Counted from the first letter of the stretch, positions 10,518 to 21,071 are shown. The stretch: DNA of 64,000 nt from Stagonosporopsis chrysanthemi (GCA_022560025.1 JAFISE010000006.1:124001-188000), one strand, 5' to 3'. Numbers and translations are program-made. Notes: generated by a model from the letters alone, not told the origin.

Positions 10518-11160
10518 GGGTGTTGATTGTCACTTTCGGACGTTGTTACATGTCAGCACATATGTAATAGACGCTCCTCATCTCCGTGGCGACTCGACTC
10601 AGCAGCGTGCATTTCAGCTTGCAGCCCGAAAGGGGCAGTGTGACGACGGAGTCTGGCGAGCCCTGAGCGCTTGTTGCACGATCGGCGACACCCGTTGTAG
10701 ACGTGCCCAAGGCCGCATCTCCTGCTGTCTGCCAGGCGACATATGCGTCCATCACCTGTGGCCTGCCCCCGAGTAGCTGGCAGCCATCACGTCGACATCT
10801 GACATGCACGCAGCGGGACCCCTGCGGCCGGTAGACGAATCTAAACCTCTAGCGAAACCCTGAGCGCGGGCGGCTGGCAAGGCCCCGGCGGGCCCCACAC
10901 TGATCAGTAGGGAGCCCGTCCACGCTGCTCCTCTGCGCGCCTCACCGCCCAACGCGGCGGTCGCTGGTTGGAGTGTGCGGTTCGTCTGATGCACGCTTGG
11001 GCACGCTCGACCTGGCTGTTCGTCAATCACGTTTGCAGACACTTCCACCAACCCCTCTGCTGCACGTCCGCCTGCACGCCTGCCTGAGGACTGCCGGACT
11101 CTGTGACTTCGTAGGCTGGCGCTGAGCGGGTCCGTGATATAACCCTGCACGTTGCCGGGT
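10518..11160. other. GC-rich intergenic region
   Basis: This region holds the 3' flank of zrg17 and the promoter/5' UTR of the RBR ligase gene. Several overlapping open frames occur only because the DNA is GC-rich. None has coding character. Confidence 0.5.
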
Positions 11161-13298
11161 ATGGCCAGACACCGCGATGAGGCAGGCACACGACACCAAC
11201 ACGCCGACGAGCATTTGCGAGACGACCGAGACAGCAGACATCATCGCCGCCACCGAAGTCGCGACTACGACGACGACGAGTACGCCGCCAAGCGAGAGCG
11301 CAGGGAACGCCGGCGAGCAGAGGAGGCCCGACAGGAAGCCGCGGTTGATATCAATGATCTGAGGGCGCGGCGGGCTAGCTACTTCTCGAGGCCTGACAGC
11401 GACCGATATCGCGACCAAGATCGTATGGCACCGGAGGTTCGCGCTGAGAGTGTCAAGACGCCTCGCAGCAGCGGCCGAGAACTGAGGCGAGATGGAACGC
11501 GCAAGACACCGAAGAAAAGGGACGTCGTCACAGTTGACAGGGACGAGGACTATGTACATGGTCGGCCAAAATCTAGCGAGGTCCGTAGGTCGTCAGGGCG
11601 AAAGAGGAGTGACGAAGGCGGATCCTCAAGTCGAACTGCATATACACCGCGATCCGGGTCCGGATCCTCACGTCGGGTCGAAGAGCCAAAATTGAGCAGG
11701 TAAACCACCCTTGCTTCACAACACGGCTGCAGCATGCTGACCGGAGATAGAAGCCTTTCTGCGCGAGAGCCAAGCAGCAGGTACATGTCAACAAGGCCGC
11801 TTCGACGGCCGAGTGTGGTCAAACTGTCAGCTGTCCCCGCCGCCTCTCCCGTCCCAAGGTCATATTCAACCCGCGAACAACCCGCACGAAGGAACTCTGG
11901 AGGCATATTCGCCACTTTCTTCAGGGCAGGACCACGTTCACCGTCTATCAAAGAAGTTCAACGGTGAATAGATCCTGTTAACATGCACCCTGCTTTATAC
12001 TGATAGTGTTCTAGGGTTGATTGTCTCGTCTGCATGAATGATGACATTCCAGTAAACAAGACGGCAAAGCTCGCCTGTGGCCACCGCATGTGCCATCCAT
12101 GCCTGAAGCGACAATTCACTCTATCTGTCAAGGACCCTCAGCATATGCCTCCACGCTGCTGCACCAAAGACAGCATACCTTTGAAGCATGTTGATCGCCT
12201 GTTCGATGACAAATTCAAGAGGCTTTGGAACCAGAAATTTGAGGAATACACAGCCACTCGAAATCTTTACTGCCCTGCCAAAGGCTGTGGCGAATGGATC
12301 AAACCGAACAAGGTCCGCGTCGATCTAACCTCAGGAAGAAAGTACACTCGCTGTGGTCGATGCAACATCAAAGTATGTGTTTTGTGCAACAGCAAGTACC
12401 ACACGAGGAGAGAGTGTCCAAAGGACGAGGAGACCAGGCGCGTAGTGCAGATGGCAAAGGAGAAGGGCTGGCAGAGATGCTACAACTGTAAGGCCGTGGT
12501 TGAGCTCAAGGAAGGCTGCAACCATATGACTTGGTGAGTTCAGTTTCGACGTGAATCTTTGACTTTTACTGATGTTACATACACAGCCGTTGTAACGCCC
12601 AATTCTGCATGGTATGCGCATTGCCGTGGAAGACATGCAACTGCCCCTGGTTCGACTATTCGCACATACCAGATGAAGACCGACCCGGTGAAGTGCGTGC
12701 ACCCCACATTAGACATGATAATGGCGTGGAAGTCATCGAAATCACCGAGGACCCTTCTCCTCCTATGGTTCGCCGATCAAGCACACGTACCAGTCGCACT
12801 CGTCACCGCAGCGAGCGTGATCGTCCCCGAGAGCGCGCAGACGGAGCCTTAGCCGCTCATTTGCAATCTCAACGGCATCTTTACCCACCTAACATTGCGG
12901 CCTCAAGCCTGAACCGCGGTGACATTGCGAACGTCGAAGTATACGGCCTCGGCAACTCTGGCGGACATCATATGAATGATTCATACCAGGTTCGTCCTGT
13001 CATCGCCTCCGCAGCCCACAGGCCTCTGCAGGTGCCTGCTCCTCGTCCTTCGTACGTTACCAGCCGGCGTACCGTGCGCGAAGCTGCAGCTCCTGTTCCC
13101 ATTGCTAGGCATGTACCAGCAGAAGCACCCTCATCCGCCATGGCAGGCTTGTCTCTGGATGGGTCAAAACGTGGTGCCAACAGAGTAGGAACATGGCTCA
13201 GTCACGTCAAGATCGATCCTGAAGCGACCAACACGCAAGCTGATGGCGTAGAGGTCGATGATTGGAGATGTGACGGAACCATGATTGGCATCGATTGA
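11161..13298 (+). CDS. RBR (RING-IBR-RING) E3 ubiquitin ligase
   Basis: Four exons: 11161-11699, 11751-11963, 12015-12533, 12587-13298, spliced to 660 residues. All introns are about 50 nt with GT...AG ends and keep frame. The first 250 residues are low-complexity and highly charged (R/D/E/S-rich). RING1 begins with VDCLVCMNDD and includes CGHRMCHPCL (about 252-300). The IBR domain contains CPAKGCGEW and CGRCNIKVCVLC. RING2 is CYNCKAVVELKEGCNHMTC, formed across the last intron and followed by RCNAQFCMVC. By comparison with HHARI and Parkin, the catalytic cysteine should be Cys419 in EGCNHM. RBR ligases form a thioester with ubiquitin before transfer. The C-terminal 230 residues are disordered. 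The substrate is unknown. Confidence 0.9.
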
Positions 13299-13703
13299 AC
13301 ATACACATTCTTCGATATTTCTGTGTTGTATATTTGCCCGCTTTGCATTTCAGCGAGGTGCATAGGAAGCGTTTAGGACGTATTGCTGGTCTAGTTTGAT
13401 TTCAATTGCTTGAGAGGAGTTGGGTCAGGACGTTTGGTTTAGCGTGCGCATAGGATACCCTTCGTTCATTCATTAAAGATCTATTAGAAGTTCTGAGCAG
13501 CAAGAGCACGCACGGCCGACATATTCCTTTCATGAAACGTGAGTGACGTTGGTCGTTTAGCACATGGAGATCGCTGTTCATAATGATGTCACGGATACCG
13601 TAGCTCATTACGGCTGACACCAGTAACACGAGCGTGACTTGTAGCTATACCCAAATTTCCCGCTTCAATTACTTTCCATCAACCACCCATTGACCATATC
13701 AAC
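13299..13703. other. Intergenic region
   Basis: No gene or structured element is recognised. It presumably contains the 3' end of the RBR gene and the promoter of the small mitochondrial protein gene. Confidence 0.45.
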
Positions 13704-14292
13704 ATGCCTTTCCTGCGACCAGCGTCTCTTCTGCGCTCGGCAGCTCGCCCAGCAGCTGTCCGCCCAGCATTCTTCGCACGCCCTCAGGCCCGCTTCGCTA
13801 CACAGGGCTACGGCTCTGGCGCAGGCAATCCAGCAGGCGAGAAGCCGCAGCAGCAAGGACAGAACCCCAGCGAGGGCCTTGAACACCCAGGTCCACCACC
13901 ACCGGAGGTTGCGCGTGGTCAGTCTTCCTCGTCGCCCAACGAAGACTCACCTCGCTCTTCCCCGTCTGGATCCCAGTCGAGCTCGGGACAGCAGAGCGAA
14001 TCAAACGATGGGTCATCAAAGACCGGTGCAGGCGACAGTAAGTCAGTCAATGGTGCCCAGCCCAAGATTTCAAACAAGAGCACCCCGGCGACAGAGAGCG
14101 AGGATGTCAAGCAGCACAACAAGGAGATGGATCAGAGGGCTGAGCAGTCGCATGAGCAGGTCAGTGAGAAGGACGCAGAAAAGGACAAGGTGTCGAAGAG
14201 CTTCTGGGCTGGTAAGTCGAGCGGATTCTAGTATAACGGAAGTCAATAACTAATTCGCTGCAGGAACTGGAGGCCGCGACCGCGAGCCTTGA
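13704..14292 (+). CDS. Small mitochondrial-type protein, unknown function
   Basis: Two exons, 13704-14211 and 14264-14292, with a 52-nt intron (GTAAGT donor, GCTGCAG acceptor), giving 178 residues. Without splicing the frame would end in KSSGF; the spliced end, SFWAGTGGRDREP, resembles endings I associate with similar fungal proteins. The first 30 residues (MPFLRPASLLRSAARPAAVR...) are arginine/alanine-rich with no acid, a good mitochondrial presequence. The motif EHPGPPPPEVARG and a long serine/glutamine-rich disordered middle follow, then a charged helical segment around EDVKQHNKEMDQRAEQ. The function is unknown, and the mitochondrial location is predicted from the presequence only. Confidence 0.7.
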
Positions 14293-15130
14293 GAAAATCC
14301 AAGACGTCGAGTAATGGCGTACGAACTAAGAGCACCGGACCAATATCTCTGCACATGACGAGCGTTCGAAATTAATTTGATTAAGCATTCCATCAAGCAA
14401 TGCCCTTCTGGTGACGGCTCGCGCGTGTGTATGCTTGAATCGTCGTTACAATGACTGGGTCGTGGGATATTTTACGCAACTACAGCTTCTAAATCACTTC
14501 CAACAAGCATGCAAACAGACACCCATGCCTGTCTTTGGTGCAACACTCGCCCTAACTGTCGCCCCCGAAGGTATGTTCTGGCCCATAAGGCCATAGCTTC
14601 AGCACGGATCGCATGACATCAGCGGCGGCTTCCCCACAATGCACGATCGTGATGCAGATTCTTGAAATACCATAACAACACGTTGCAATGCGTAAGAAGA
14701 CGTTGAATAAAACAAGTACGACAGAACGACGTGACTACGGCGTCAACATCTTTCAGTGTGAGATGGTTGGTGTCAGGCCGCGGATCAGCAGCGTTCGCTG
14801 TTCTGACACCGCTTTGTGCGAACACGGCCTGGCTCGTGAAAGCGATTCCACAATTTGTGCAAAGAAGAACGTGATGTCCGCGTCTGTGTTGGGACGACGA
14901 GCGCTTTTCATTGGTACTTATGGCGAGTGGCCCGCAACAGGCGAGCTGGGCCTTGTTTGCGCTAGGTGTGACAGCTAACGTACGTCACTGCACGCATTTG
15001 TCCTCCCCTCTTAAAGCTACGCGCCTTCCCACCGTAAATCCTACCTCTTAACGCTGTCCACCTTAAAACCAGCATCTCCTCACCAACCTTGTCATCGCTA
15101 TCGCCACAGATAATCGATTGACTACCCAAC
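14293..15130. other. Intergenic region
   Basis: No supported gene. The last 150 bases are pyrimidine-rich (around 15000-15130), a common feature of strong promoters and 5' UTRs in filamentous fungi, in front of the Ish1/Msc1 gene. Confidence 0.45.
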
Positions 15131-16559
15131 ATGAAGTTCTCCCTCACATCCACATTGGTGGTGGCCTTGGCCGCTCAGGCCACAGCAAACAGCTGGTTCG
15201 GCAAGTCAGGTGCGTTATCTGAGAGCTTCTTTATATGATGCTCATTAGTATACACTCCACCTGCTTATACTAACACCACTAAGTAGTGTACGACAAGTGG
15301 CACGAGTCAGAACTCGAGCGCTGGCTGTCGGATAACAACATCCCGCACCCCAGTCCTTCAGACCGAAAGAACCTCCAGAAGACGGTTGCCGACAACTGGA
15401 ACGACAAAATTGTCAACCCTTATCTGTCGTGGGATGCCAAGTCTCTCTCGAACTACCTGACTGCCCGCGGCCAGGAGGCAAAGAAGGGCACAGAGAATGA
15501 CGCAAAGAGCCTTGCCGAGCAGGTCAAGGCCTACTGGTACGAGACCGAGGACTCTGCCAATCAGGCATACGGAAACGTCAAGGAATGGATCTTCGACAGG
15601 TAACAATACACACACGTATCGCTTGGTTTCACAAACTGACTTAATGCAGCTGGACCGACTCTCAGCTCAAGGCTTTCGCCGACAAGAACGGCATCCCTGT
15701 TCCTCAGCCTCGCCAGCGTGACTCCCTTCTAAAGTCTGTCCGTGAAAACTACCAGTCCGTCGCTGAGAAAGCTTCAGAGTCTGTCAACTACCCTGGTGAT
15801 TGGCTCTACGCTTCCTGGTCCGACTCTGACCTTAAGTCCTGGTTCGACGAGCGCGGCTACAACGTTCCTCAGCCCTCTACCCGCGACTCTCTCATTGCCA
15901 GCCTCCGTCGCCAGTCTCGCCTTGCTGGTCAAAGCGCCCAGGGAATCTACGCACAGGCTTCCTCTTCCGCCGCCGCCGCCCAGCAAAGCCTGAGCGATGC
16001 TCTTCTCGACTCGTGGTCTGACTCTCAGATCAAGGAGTGGGCCGATAAGAATGGCGTCAAGGTTCCCCAGGGCTCCAAGCGCAACGAGCTTCTCGCACTT
16101 GCCCGCAAGCACCGCGCACGTCTCTATGGTGACTCTGCTTCCGCTACTGCTGCCTCTGCCTATGGCGCCGCCACTTCCAACGCCAACAGCGCTGCTGCTC
16201 AGGCCACGGACGGCTTTGCTTACTACACCAACCTTGTCAAGCAGCAGTTTGGAATTGCCACTGACGCTGCTGCTGCCTCTGCCAGCTCTGCCTCAAAGGT
16301 TGCCGCCGCTTCTGCCAGCTCTGCTACTGGCCAGGTCAAGTCCGCCACCGGTGCTGCCGCTAAGGCTGCTTCTTCGTCTTCGTCTTCAATCTCCAAGTCG
16401 GCTGCCTCCGCTTCCGCTGATGCTTCCAAGTCTGCCCAGAGCGCCGCATCTGTTGCCTCCAAGTCTGCTCAGTCTGGCTACGACGCTGCTGGCGCTTCGG
16501 CCAGCTCTGCTAGCGCCAAGGCGTCCAAGGCCTCTTCCGCTGCTAAGGACGAGTTGTAA
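15131..16559 (+). CDS. Ish1/Msc1-like stress protein with signal peptide and KDEL end
   Basis: Three exons, 15131-15209, 15287-15599 and 15650-16559, giving 433 residues. Exon 1 encodes a classical signal peptide (MKFSLTSTLVVALAAQATA). Five copies of the Ish1 (HeH-like) motif follow, each starting with an aromatic-x-x-W core: KWHESELERWLSDNNIP, SWDAKSLSNYLTARG, WTDSQLKAFADKNGIPVP, SWSDSDLKSWFDERGYNVP and SWSDSQIKEWADKNGVKVP. The C-terminal 130 residues are an alanine/serine/lysine repeat region. The protein ends in KDEL, a luminal ER-retention signal. Homologues include S. pombe Ish1 (nuclear envelope, stress-induced) and S. cerevisiae Msc1. The signal peptide plus KDEL suggests residence in the ER/perinuclear lumen. 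The first intron ends in a tandem AAGTAG acceptor. Confidence 0.85.
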
Positions 16560-17221
16560 ATAATTCGTTTCTGCACAGACGACCCTGACAAGCATCGTTT
16601 GGCCTTGAGGGCTACCAGACGTTTTACGACACGTTCACGACAAAGGTTTTGATGGCTGGAAGCGAATCACACTAACATTCTGTAAGACTAGTTTTGCAAT
16701 GATACTCCCTTGACCTCAAGTAGGCATCTGAGGTCCTTTTCTTTATTCTCTCGAGTCCCTGAAAATGAAATAGAGACTTGGTGTCTTCATAGTTTGATTA
16801 GTGCTAGCAATAGGAAACATAACACACATCTTGTCCTTTATCACTGTGTACGAGGCATAACTTCACTCCTATACGGCTCGTTGAAGACCACAATATTGCC
16901 TGCAGCTCTCGCAGGTGGTAGAGGTGACTATTTACCTCATACTGCTTTGACATGATGCCACGGTGGGTTCTCGAAATGCACGATGCGTCTTTGTCGCGTA
17001 ACAGATAAAGAACGTCTTAATGACGGCCATTGATCGATCTGCACAGAGTACATCGCTCTAAGCTTCTTTGTTCTATTACTATACGCAGCGAGCACTGCGG
17101 CGAGCATGCATATACAGATACCACAGCCGGCTTCGGTTTTAACAGACTCATACTCACTCAAAGTAAGTTCATGGCACTGTACTTCATATTCCATCAACAC
17201 TAATATATTGTCTGTCCTAAC
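16560..17221. other. Intergenic region
   Basis: No gene supported. It holds the 3' flank of the Ish1/Msc1 gene and the upstream region of the SET-domain gene. No RNA gene or repeat was recognised. Confidence 0.45.
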
Positions 17222-18121
17222 ATGACAATCAAAAATCTGCCAGGGCGGATACGTGATCTCCCCACCTTTATCTATACCAAAGTAAACGGAAGTTCAGGAG
17301 TAAGGAGATGGGAGCGCCACAAAGCCGTTTCTCTCTGCATGGGTAAGAAGGAGTATACGCGCCGTACAACGGAGAACTATATTGATCCCAACCTGTGGGT
17401 CGGCGAGAATCCCCCCAACTGGTGGCCCTCAGAATTGCAGTTCCCTGAAGATTGTCTCAAGGCCGTCATGTACAGCAGGAACCACACCAAGCGCTCCAAG
17501 AAGGGGGCTTCCACGAGAAAGAATCCCCGAAGAGCTGGTTCGCGCAAGGTGGCTGGGTTCTGCCAACTATGTGAATCCTGTGGAGCCATGGCAGCAACAG
17601 TCGACCAGCTCTGCCACTGCACAACCACACCCTGGGACGACAACAACACCGAAGCGTGGAGCGATCGATACATAGACCTGCGCTGGGCAGGCGATGACAA
17701 AGGTATTGGCGCGTACGCAAAACGTCCGATTCAGAAGGGTACCGTGGTCGGTGAGTATGTAGGCGAACTGGTTCCTGAAGATCACTTCAAGAGCACGTAT
17801 TTGTTTGACGTCACCGACGACAAGGAAGAGAAGGTGGTGCTTATTGATTCGCTGCGCATGGGGAATTGGGTCAGATACATCAACCATTCGTGTGACGCCA
17901 GGACAGAGTTTCAGGCAGTGAGGGTCGGACAAGGAATGAGGTATCTTGTTAAAGCGACAAGGCGGATTGGTGTCGGGCAGGAATTGACTGTCAATTACCA
18001 TGAGGGTTATTGGAAGCCGTTGAATAAAAAGCAGATCTGGTGCAGCTGTGGTGCGGAGGACTGTAAGTACAAGGAACCTGCCGCAAAGCTGGATGACAGC
18101 GAAGAGCCAGAGGACGCATAG
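17222..18121 (+). CDS. SET-domain protein lysine methyltransferase, 299 residues
   Basis: Single exon. The SET core is complete. The first glycine motif, GIGAYAKRPIQKG (161-173), is followed by GEYVGEL (177-183). The AdoMet/pseudoknot motif RYINHSCDAR lies at 218-227 and the final ELTVNYHEGYW at 254-264. A post-SET zinc motif C-x-C-x4-C (CSCGAEDCKY, 274-283) follows. N-terminal to SET is a cysteine cluster, C-x2-C-x2-C followed by CHC at 131-133 (114-133), which might be a pre-SET-like zinc site, and a basic stretch (KRSKKGASTRKNPRR). The catalytic tyrosine and the NHSC motif are present, so activity is expected. The substrate is unknown; the post-SET motif argues for a histone-type class rather than the SMYD or RKM classes. 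No signal peptide or membrane segment is seen. Confidence 0.85.
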   Translation: MTIKNLPGRIRDLPTFIYTKVNGSSGVRRWERHKAVSLCMGKKEYTRRTTENYIDPNLWVGENPPNWWPSELQFPEDCLKAVMYSRNHTKRSKKGASTRKNPRRAGSRKVAGFCQLCESCGAMAATVDQLCHCTTTPWDDNNTEAWSDRYIDLRWAGDDKGIGAYAKRPIQKGTVVGEYVGELVPEDHFKSTYLFDVTDDKEEKVVLIDSLRMGNWVRYINHSCDARTEFQAVRVGQGMRYLVKATRRIGVGQELTVNYHEGYWKPLNKKQIWCSCGAEDCKYKEPAAKLDDSEEPEDA

Positions 18122-18224
18122 AAGAGAATGACAAGGTAAGAAGCTCGAGCGATTTCATTTTGAAATTTTCTGTAATTGTAATGTTTGATGTAATTGTTTC
18201 ACTAGAACTTGTGTTCCGTGTGAC

Positions 18225-20504
18225 TCAGACGCCAATATCCTCTACGCGCAGAAGACCACTGTTCATCCCCGCCACGGCCCATGTCCCGAACTTGAGATTT
18301 GAATTCCACGCCAAAGCACTTATCGAAGACTGCTCCTCGAAGATAGTGATGAGCGTGCTGGTTTCAGTCTCAGGTTTCTTCTTCGAAGTCGTGGAATAAG
18401 AAATACCCGGTTGTGTTGCTTTGTAGCCCTCCGTAATACGCACCATTGGCTGAGATAGCACCGAGGGCGGCACTTTGGGGGCGTTCGGACCCGCCACATC
18501 GTGTGTATCTTCGCCTCGCACTTCGGTATCTTGAGTTGGTGGCTTGGCAATCATCTCATCTGTTGGCGGTCTCCACTCGTGAACAAACCAGTTCTGCTGC
18601 CATGGTACGACCTTTGTGTTGACTACTCGTCCAACAGGGTTGGTAGCAAAGACTGCCCCATGTGCGCCAGCAATCAAGACGCCAGGATGTACGGGGCTGG
18701 CGGCGACACGCACTATGCTGCTCTCCGCTCGTGCGCTGTAGATGTTGTGATAGAATCGTCGAATGTTGTTATGCTTCAGCATGTAATACTCGTCCGGCAT
18801 GATGAAAGACTGAGTATGCTCGTGCCATGCCTGGGTGGCGACCAGCACGCGTCCACGGACGGAAGCAACAGTGTCTGCGTCTGGAGATCGTATGTCGTAC
18901 AGTCGTGCAAAACCGTCTGCTGTACTTACTGATAAGAAGTGGGGTTGTGATGGCCAGCCCGAGAGTAGCGTCAAGATGTAGGTGTCCCCAATTTGCTTAT
19001 AGAGCCAAGGTCTAGAACTACCAGCCTCTGAAGTCGTTGATTTCAGAGTACCTGGTCGAGCAAGGGTCCATACCGCTAACGTGCCAGCAGCAGTTCCAAC
19101 GGCAATGGTCGAGGCAGAGAGCCAATGGAGGCAGGTAGGTACTGTCTGTGGTATGGAGGTGTCAAAAGCCGCATTGGAGAAGTGTGTGTATGTAGGCCCA
19201 TCGCTTGTTGGAATCTCAATATGGAGAACCCTCACTCGTCCATCTGACCAGATGCCCGCAAGCAAGCCAACATCAGCTGTCTCATAGCTTTTTGATGGCA
19301 TTTTTCGGTCGTTAGGTACGATAGGAGACCACCTGATCTGCTTTGGCGCACCCCAGTCTGTGCAAATGACGAGCGCAAGCCTAGGTTTCTTCGATGGGTC
19401 TAAGACATGATCTTTCGTAGACTCGAATGCCCATATCTGAATCGACGCAGCGAATGGGCTTGTAGCTGAGAATGCAGGCGCTGCCGGCTGTTCCATAGGC
19501 GCTGGTTGTTGACTGACACTGTCTTTCTGTTCGACAGCAACAGCAAGGTACTGTGTGTTGCATTGCTCACTTGTCATCCATTGGGCATCTTGGATGCGTG
19601 CTCCCAGGTTGAGTAGCCAACCGTTCCGATTACTTTTCTCCTCATAGGGCTCTGCGATGCTGATGAATGAATTCTTCTTTAGTGGATACAGCTGAGGGTT
19701 GGTGGCTTTGCCCATAAGGACATTGATGGCGGTGGCGCCGTTATTGAGCATGTACGCAGCGCCTTGCTTTTGACTCAGCGTGGAGGTCTTCTGACCCTTT
19801 GCAAAATCTCCTCGTCCAACTCTAACATACCACGCTTTGACCAGCTTTCCATCCATCGCTCTGGCCTCTGTGTTTTCGAATGGGCTCCTTTTCAGACCGG
19901 ATTCGCGAAGTGGTAACGTCTCCTGCAGCCTCCAATCGTCCCTAGTCTTCAATATAGGCCTCAAGTCAGTGTGGGCGGGGCCGAAGAGGTCCTTCAATCG
20001 CACTTCCTGACCCCCCTTTCCGCTGAAGTCGGCGATCCCTCGCGACCGAAGCTTGTCATCATCCATATTGACTTTCCGCCCACCACTTCTGGCAAAGCTG
20101 TGAGGAACTTGTACCGGAGCGACTGCCCTAGGCTTCGGGACTTGCGGTACAAACTCTAGGACAGATCTGCTTGTTCCTTTGCTTGCGGAAGGGCGTGAGG
20201 TCGTGACCACGATCTCATCGACGTCAACGATGGACGATTCTATCGCCAACGCCTCGTCTTCTATAGCTGCATCGTCTTCAGATTCCTCTTCTACGAGATC
20301 TTCGTCGAAGTCGTCCTCCTCCTGCTCTTGTTCTGCATTGGCGTCCGGCATGAAATCGTCGCTATCTTCGTCCTCATCCTGTGCGGCTGGCCCACGCGGT
20401 TGTGATGGGCCTGCATCATCGTCTTCTTCTTCGTCGAGGAATGCATACTCCTCTTCGACACGGTATGATGTTGCTGGCTTGTTACGCGACTGCCGACGCG
20501 ACAT
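18225..20504 (-). CDS. WD40 protein, probable TFIIIC subunit (Tfc6/Sfc6 type)
   Basis: Single exon of 759 residues. The first 110 residues are extremely acidic (runs of D/E), and a short basic segment begins the protein (MSRRQSRNKPATSYRVEEEY). The middle contains VRLKDLFGPAHTDLRPIL followed by a TRDDW segment, which resembles the conserved lead-in of the fungal TFIIIC Tfc6 subunit. Degenerate WD repeats follow, including LHWLSASTIAVGTAAGTLA, FLSVSTADGFARLYDIR and a late SISALAWNSN...WAVAGMNSGLLRV. The architecture (acidic N-terminus plus a divergent beta propeller) fits Tfc6/TFIIIC110, which helps bind the B box of tRNA genes for RNA polymerase III. The assignment is by memory of family patterns and is moderate. 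Another nuclear WD40 protein cannot be excluded. Confidence 0.6.
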   Translation of the reverse strand: MSRRQSRNKPATSYRVEEEYAFLDEEEDDDAGPSQPRGPAAQDEDEDSDDFMPDANAEQEQEEDDFDEDLVEEESEDDAAIEDEALAIESSIVDVDEIVVTTSRPSASKGTSRSVLEFVPQVPKPRAVAPVQVPHSFARSGGRKVNMDDDKLRSRGIADFSGKGGQEVRLKDLFGPAHTDLRPILKTRDDWRLQETLPLRESGLKRSPFENTEARAMDGKLVKAWYVRVGRGDFAKGQKTSTLSQKQGAAYMLNNGATAINVLMGKATNPQLYPLKKNSFISIAEPYEEKSNRNGWLLNLGARIQDAQWMTSEQCNTQYLAVAVEQKDSVSQQPAPMEQPAAPAFSATSPFAASIQIWAFESTKDHVLDPSKKPRLALVICTDWGAPKQIRWSPIVPNDRKMPSKSYETADVGLLAGIWSDGRVRVLHIEIPTSDGPTYTHFSNAAFDTSIPQTVPTCLHWLSASTIAVGTAAGTLAVWTLARPGTLKSTTSEAGSSRPWLYKQIGDTYILTLLSGWPSQPHFLSVSTADGFARLYDIRSPDADTVASVRGRVLVATQAWHEHTQSFIMPDEYYMLKHNNIRRFYHNIYSARAESSIVRVAASPVHPGVLIAGAHGAVFATNPVGRVVNTKVVPWQQNWFVHEWRPPTDEMIAKPPTQDTEVRGEDTHDVAGPNAPKVPPSVLSQPMVRITEGYKATQPGISYSTTSKKKPETETSTLITIFEEQSSISALAWNSNLKFGTWAVAGMNSGLLRVEDIGV

Positions 20505-20859
20505 GATTTTCGGTCATGCAGGATTCGAGGCGCTAAGTGAGGCCAAGGAACCAAAAGGATATGGCAAGCACTCCCCCACAACGTTCTGAAAGGGCTCTTG
20601 GGATTGAGGTAGCCAGTCGATCCCGTTCTGTAGAGAATTGTGTAGGACTGTCAAGACTAACGAAAGTCAATGGCTGTGACAGTACGGGTTTGTCCGTGCC
20701 GTTACACTTGATCGCTGAGAAGGTACCTGTAGCGTGCACAGACCTCAACATTAGCACTGATTGCGTAAAATTACCCCACTGAATTCACAGTGCTGCAAAA
20801 TATCCAACAAAGCGTTACTGCGTAAGTCTCGGGAGGTAAGAGCAAAAGTCCAAGGAGGA
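20505..20859. other. Intergenic region before the tRNA-His-like locus
   Basis: This contains the upstream region of the WD40 gene. No coding gene is supported. Confidence 0.4.
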
Positions 20860-20868
20860 TATATATAT
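20860..20868 (+). promoter_or_regulatory. TATA-like element upstream of the tRNA-His-like locus
   Basis: The alternating run TATATATAT lies about 23-31 bases before the putative 5' acceptor half at 20891. That matches the position of the TATA element used for tRNA genes in some fungi such as fission yeast. It supports a Pol III start near 20880-20890, but such runs also occur by chance in AT-rich DNA. Confidence 0.4.
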
Positions 20869-20890
20869 CTTAATTCGAAGTTTTGCTATC

Positions 20891-21046
20891 GGTGGTATGG
20901 GTAAGTCTAAGATTCACTCAATAACACAAACACACAGCGACTAACAACCCCACTGTCTAGTGGTATGACGTCGCGTTGTGGCTGGCGAACACATAGTGTT
21001 CCGATCCAGATCCGCGCCAGCCCGTGTTCGATTCACGGTACCGCCA
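20891..21046 (+). tRNA. tRNA-His (GTG)-like locus with a 30-nt intron and an extra insertion
   Basis: The 3' three-quarters is clear: D arm GTCT-AGTGGTA-TGAC (20955-20969), anticodon stem TCGCG, loop TTGTGGC with anticodon GTG at 20978-20980, and a 30-nt intron at 20982-21011 in the canonical 37/38 site. The 3' anticodon strand (CGCG), the T arm CCGTG-TTCGATT-CACGG, the acceptor strand TACCGCC (21039-21045) and an A discriminator follow. The matching 5' acceptor strand GGTGGTA is at 20891-20897, but about 57 bases separate it from the D arm, where two are expected. The T27-C43 pair of the anticodon stem is mismatched. A and B boxes, an upstream TATA run and a downstream T5 are present. It is either a functional tRNA with an unusual second insertion or a disrupted tRNA gene. 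Confidence 0.6.
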
Positions 21047-21066
21047 TGTATAATGAGCGACGATTC

Positions 21067-21071
21067 TTTTT
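21067..21071 (+). terminator. Pol III terminator after the tRNA-His-like locus
   Basis: Five T on the sense strand, 21 bases after the predicted tRNA 3' end. Confidence 0.5.
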
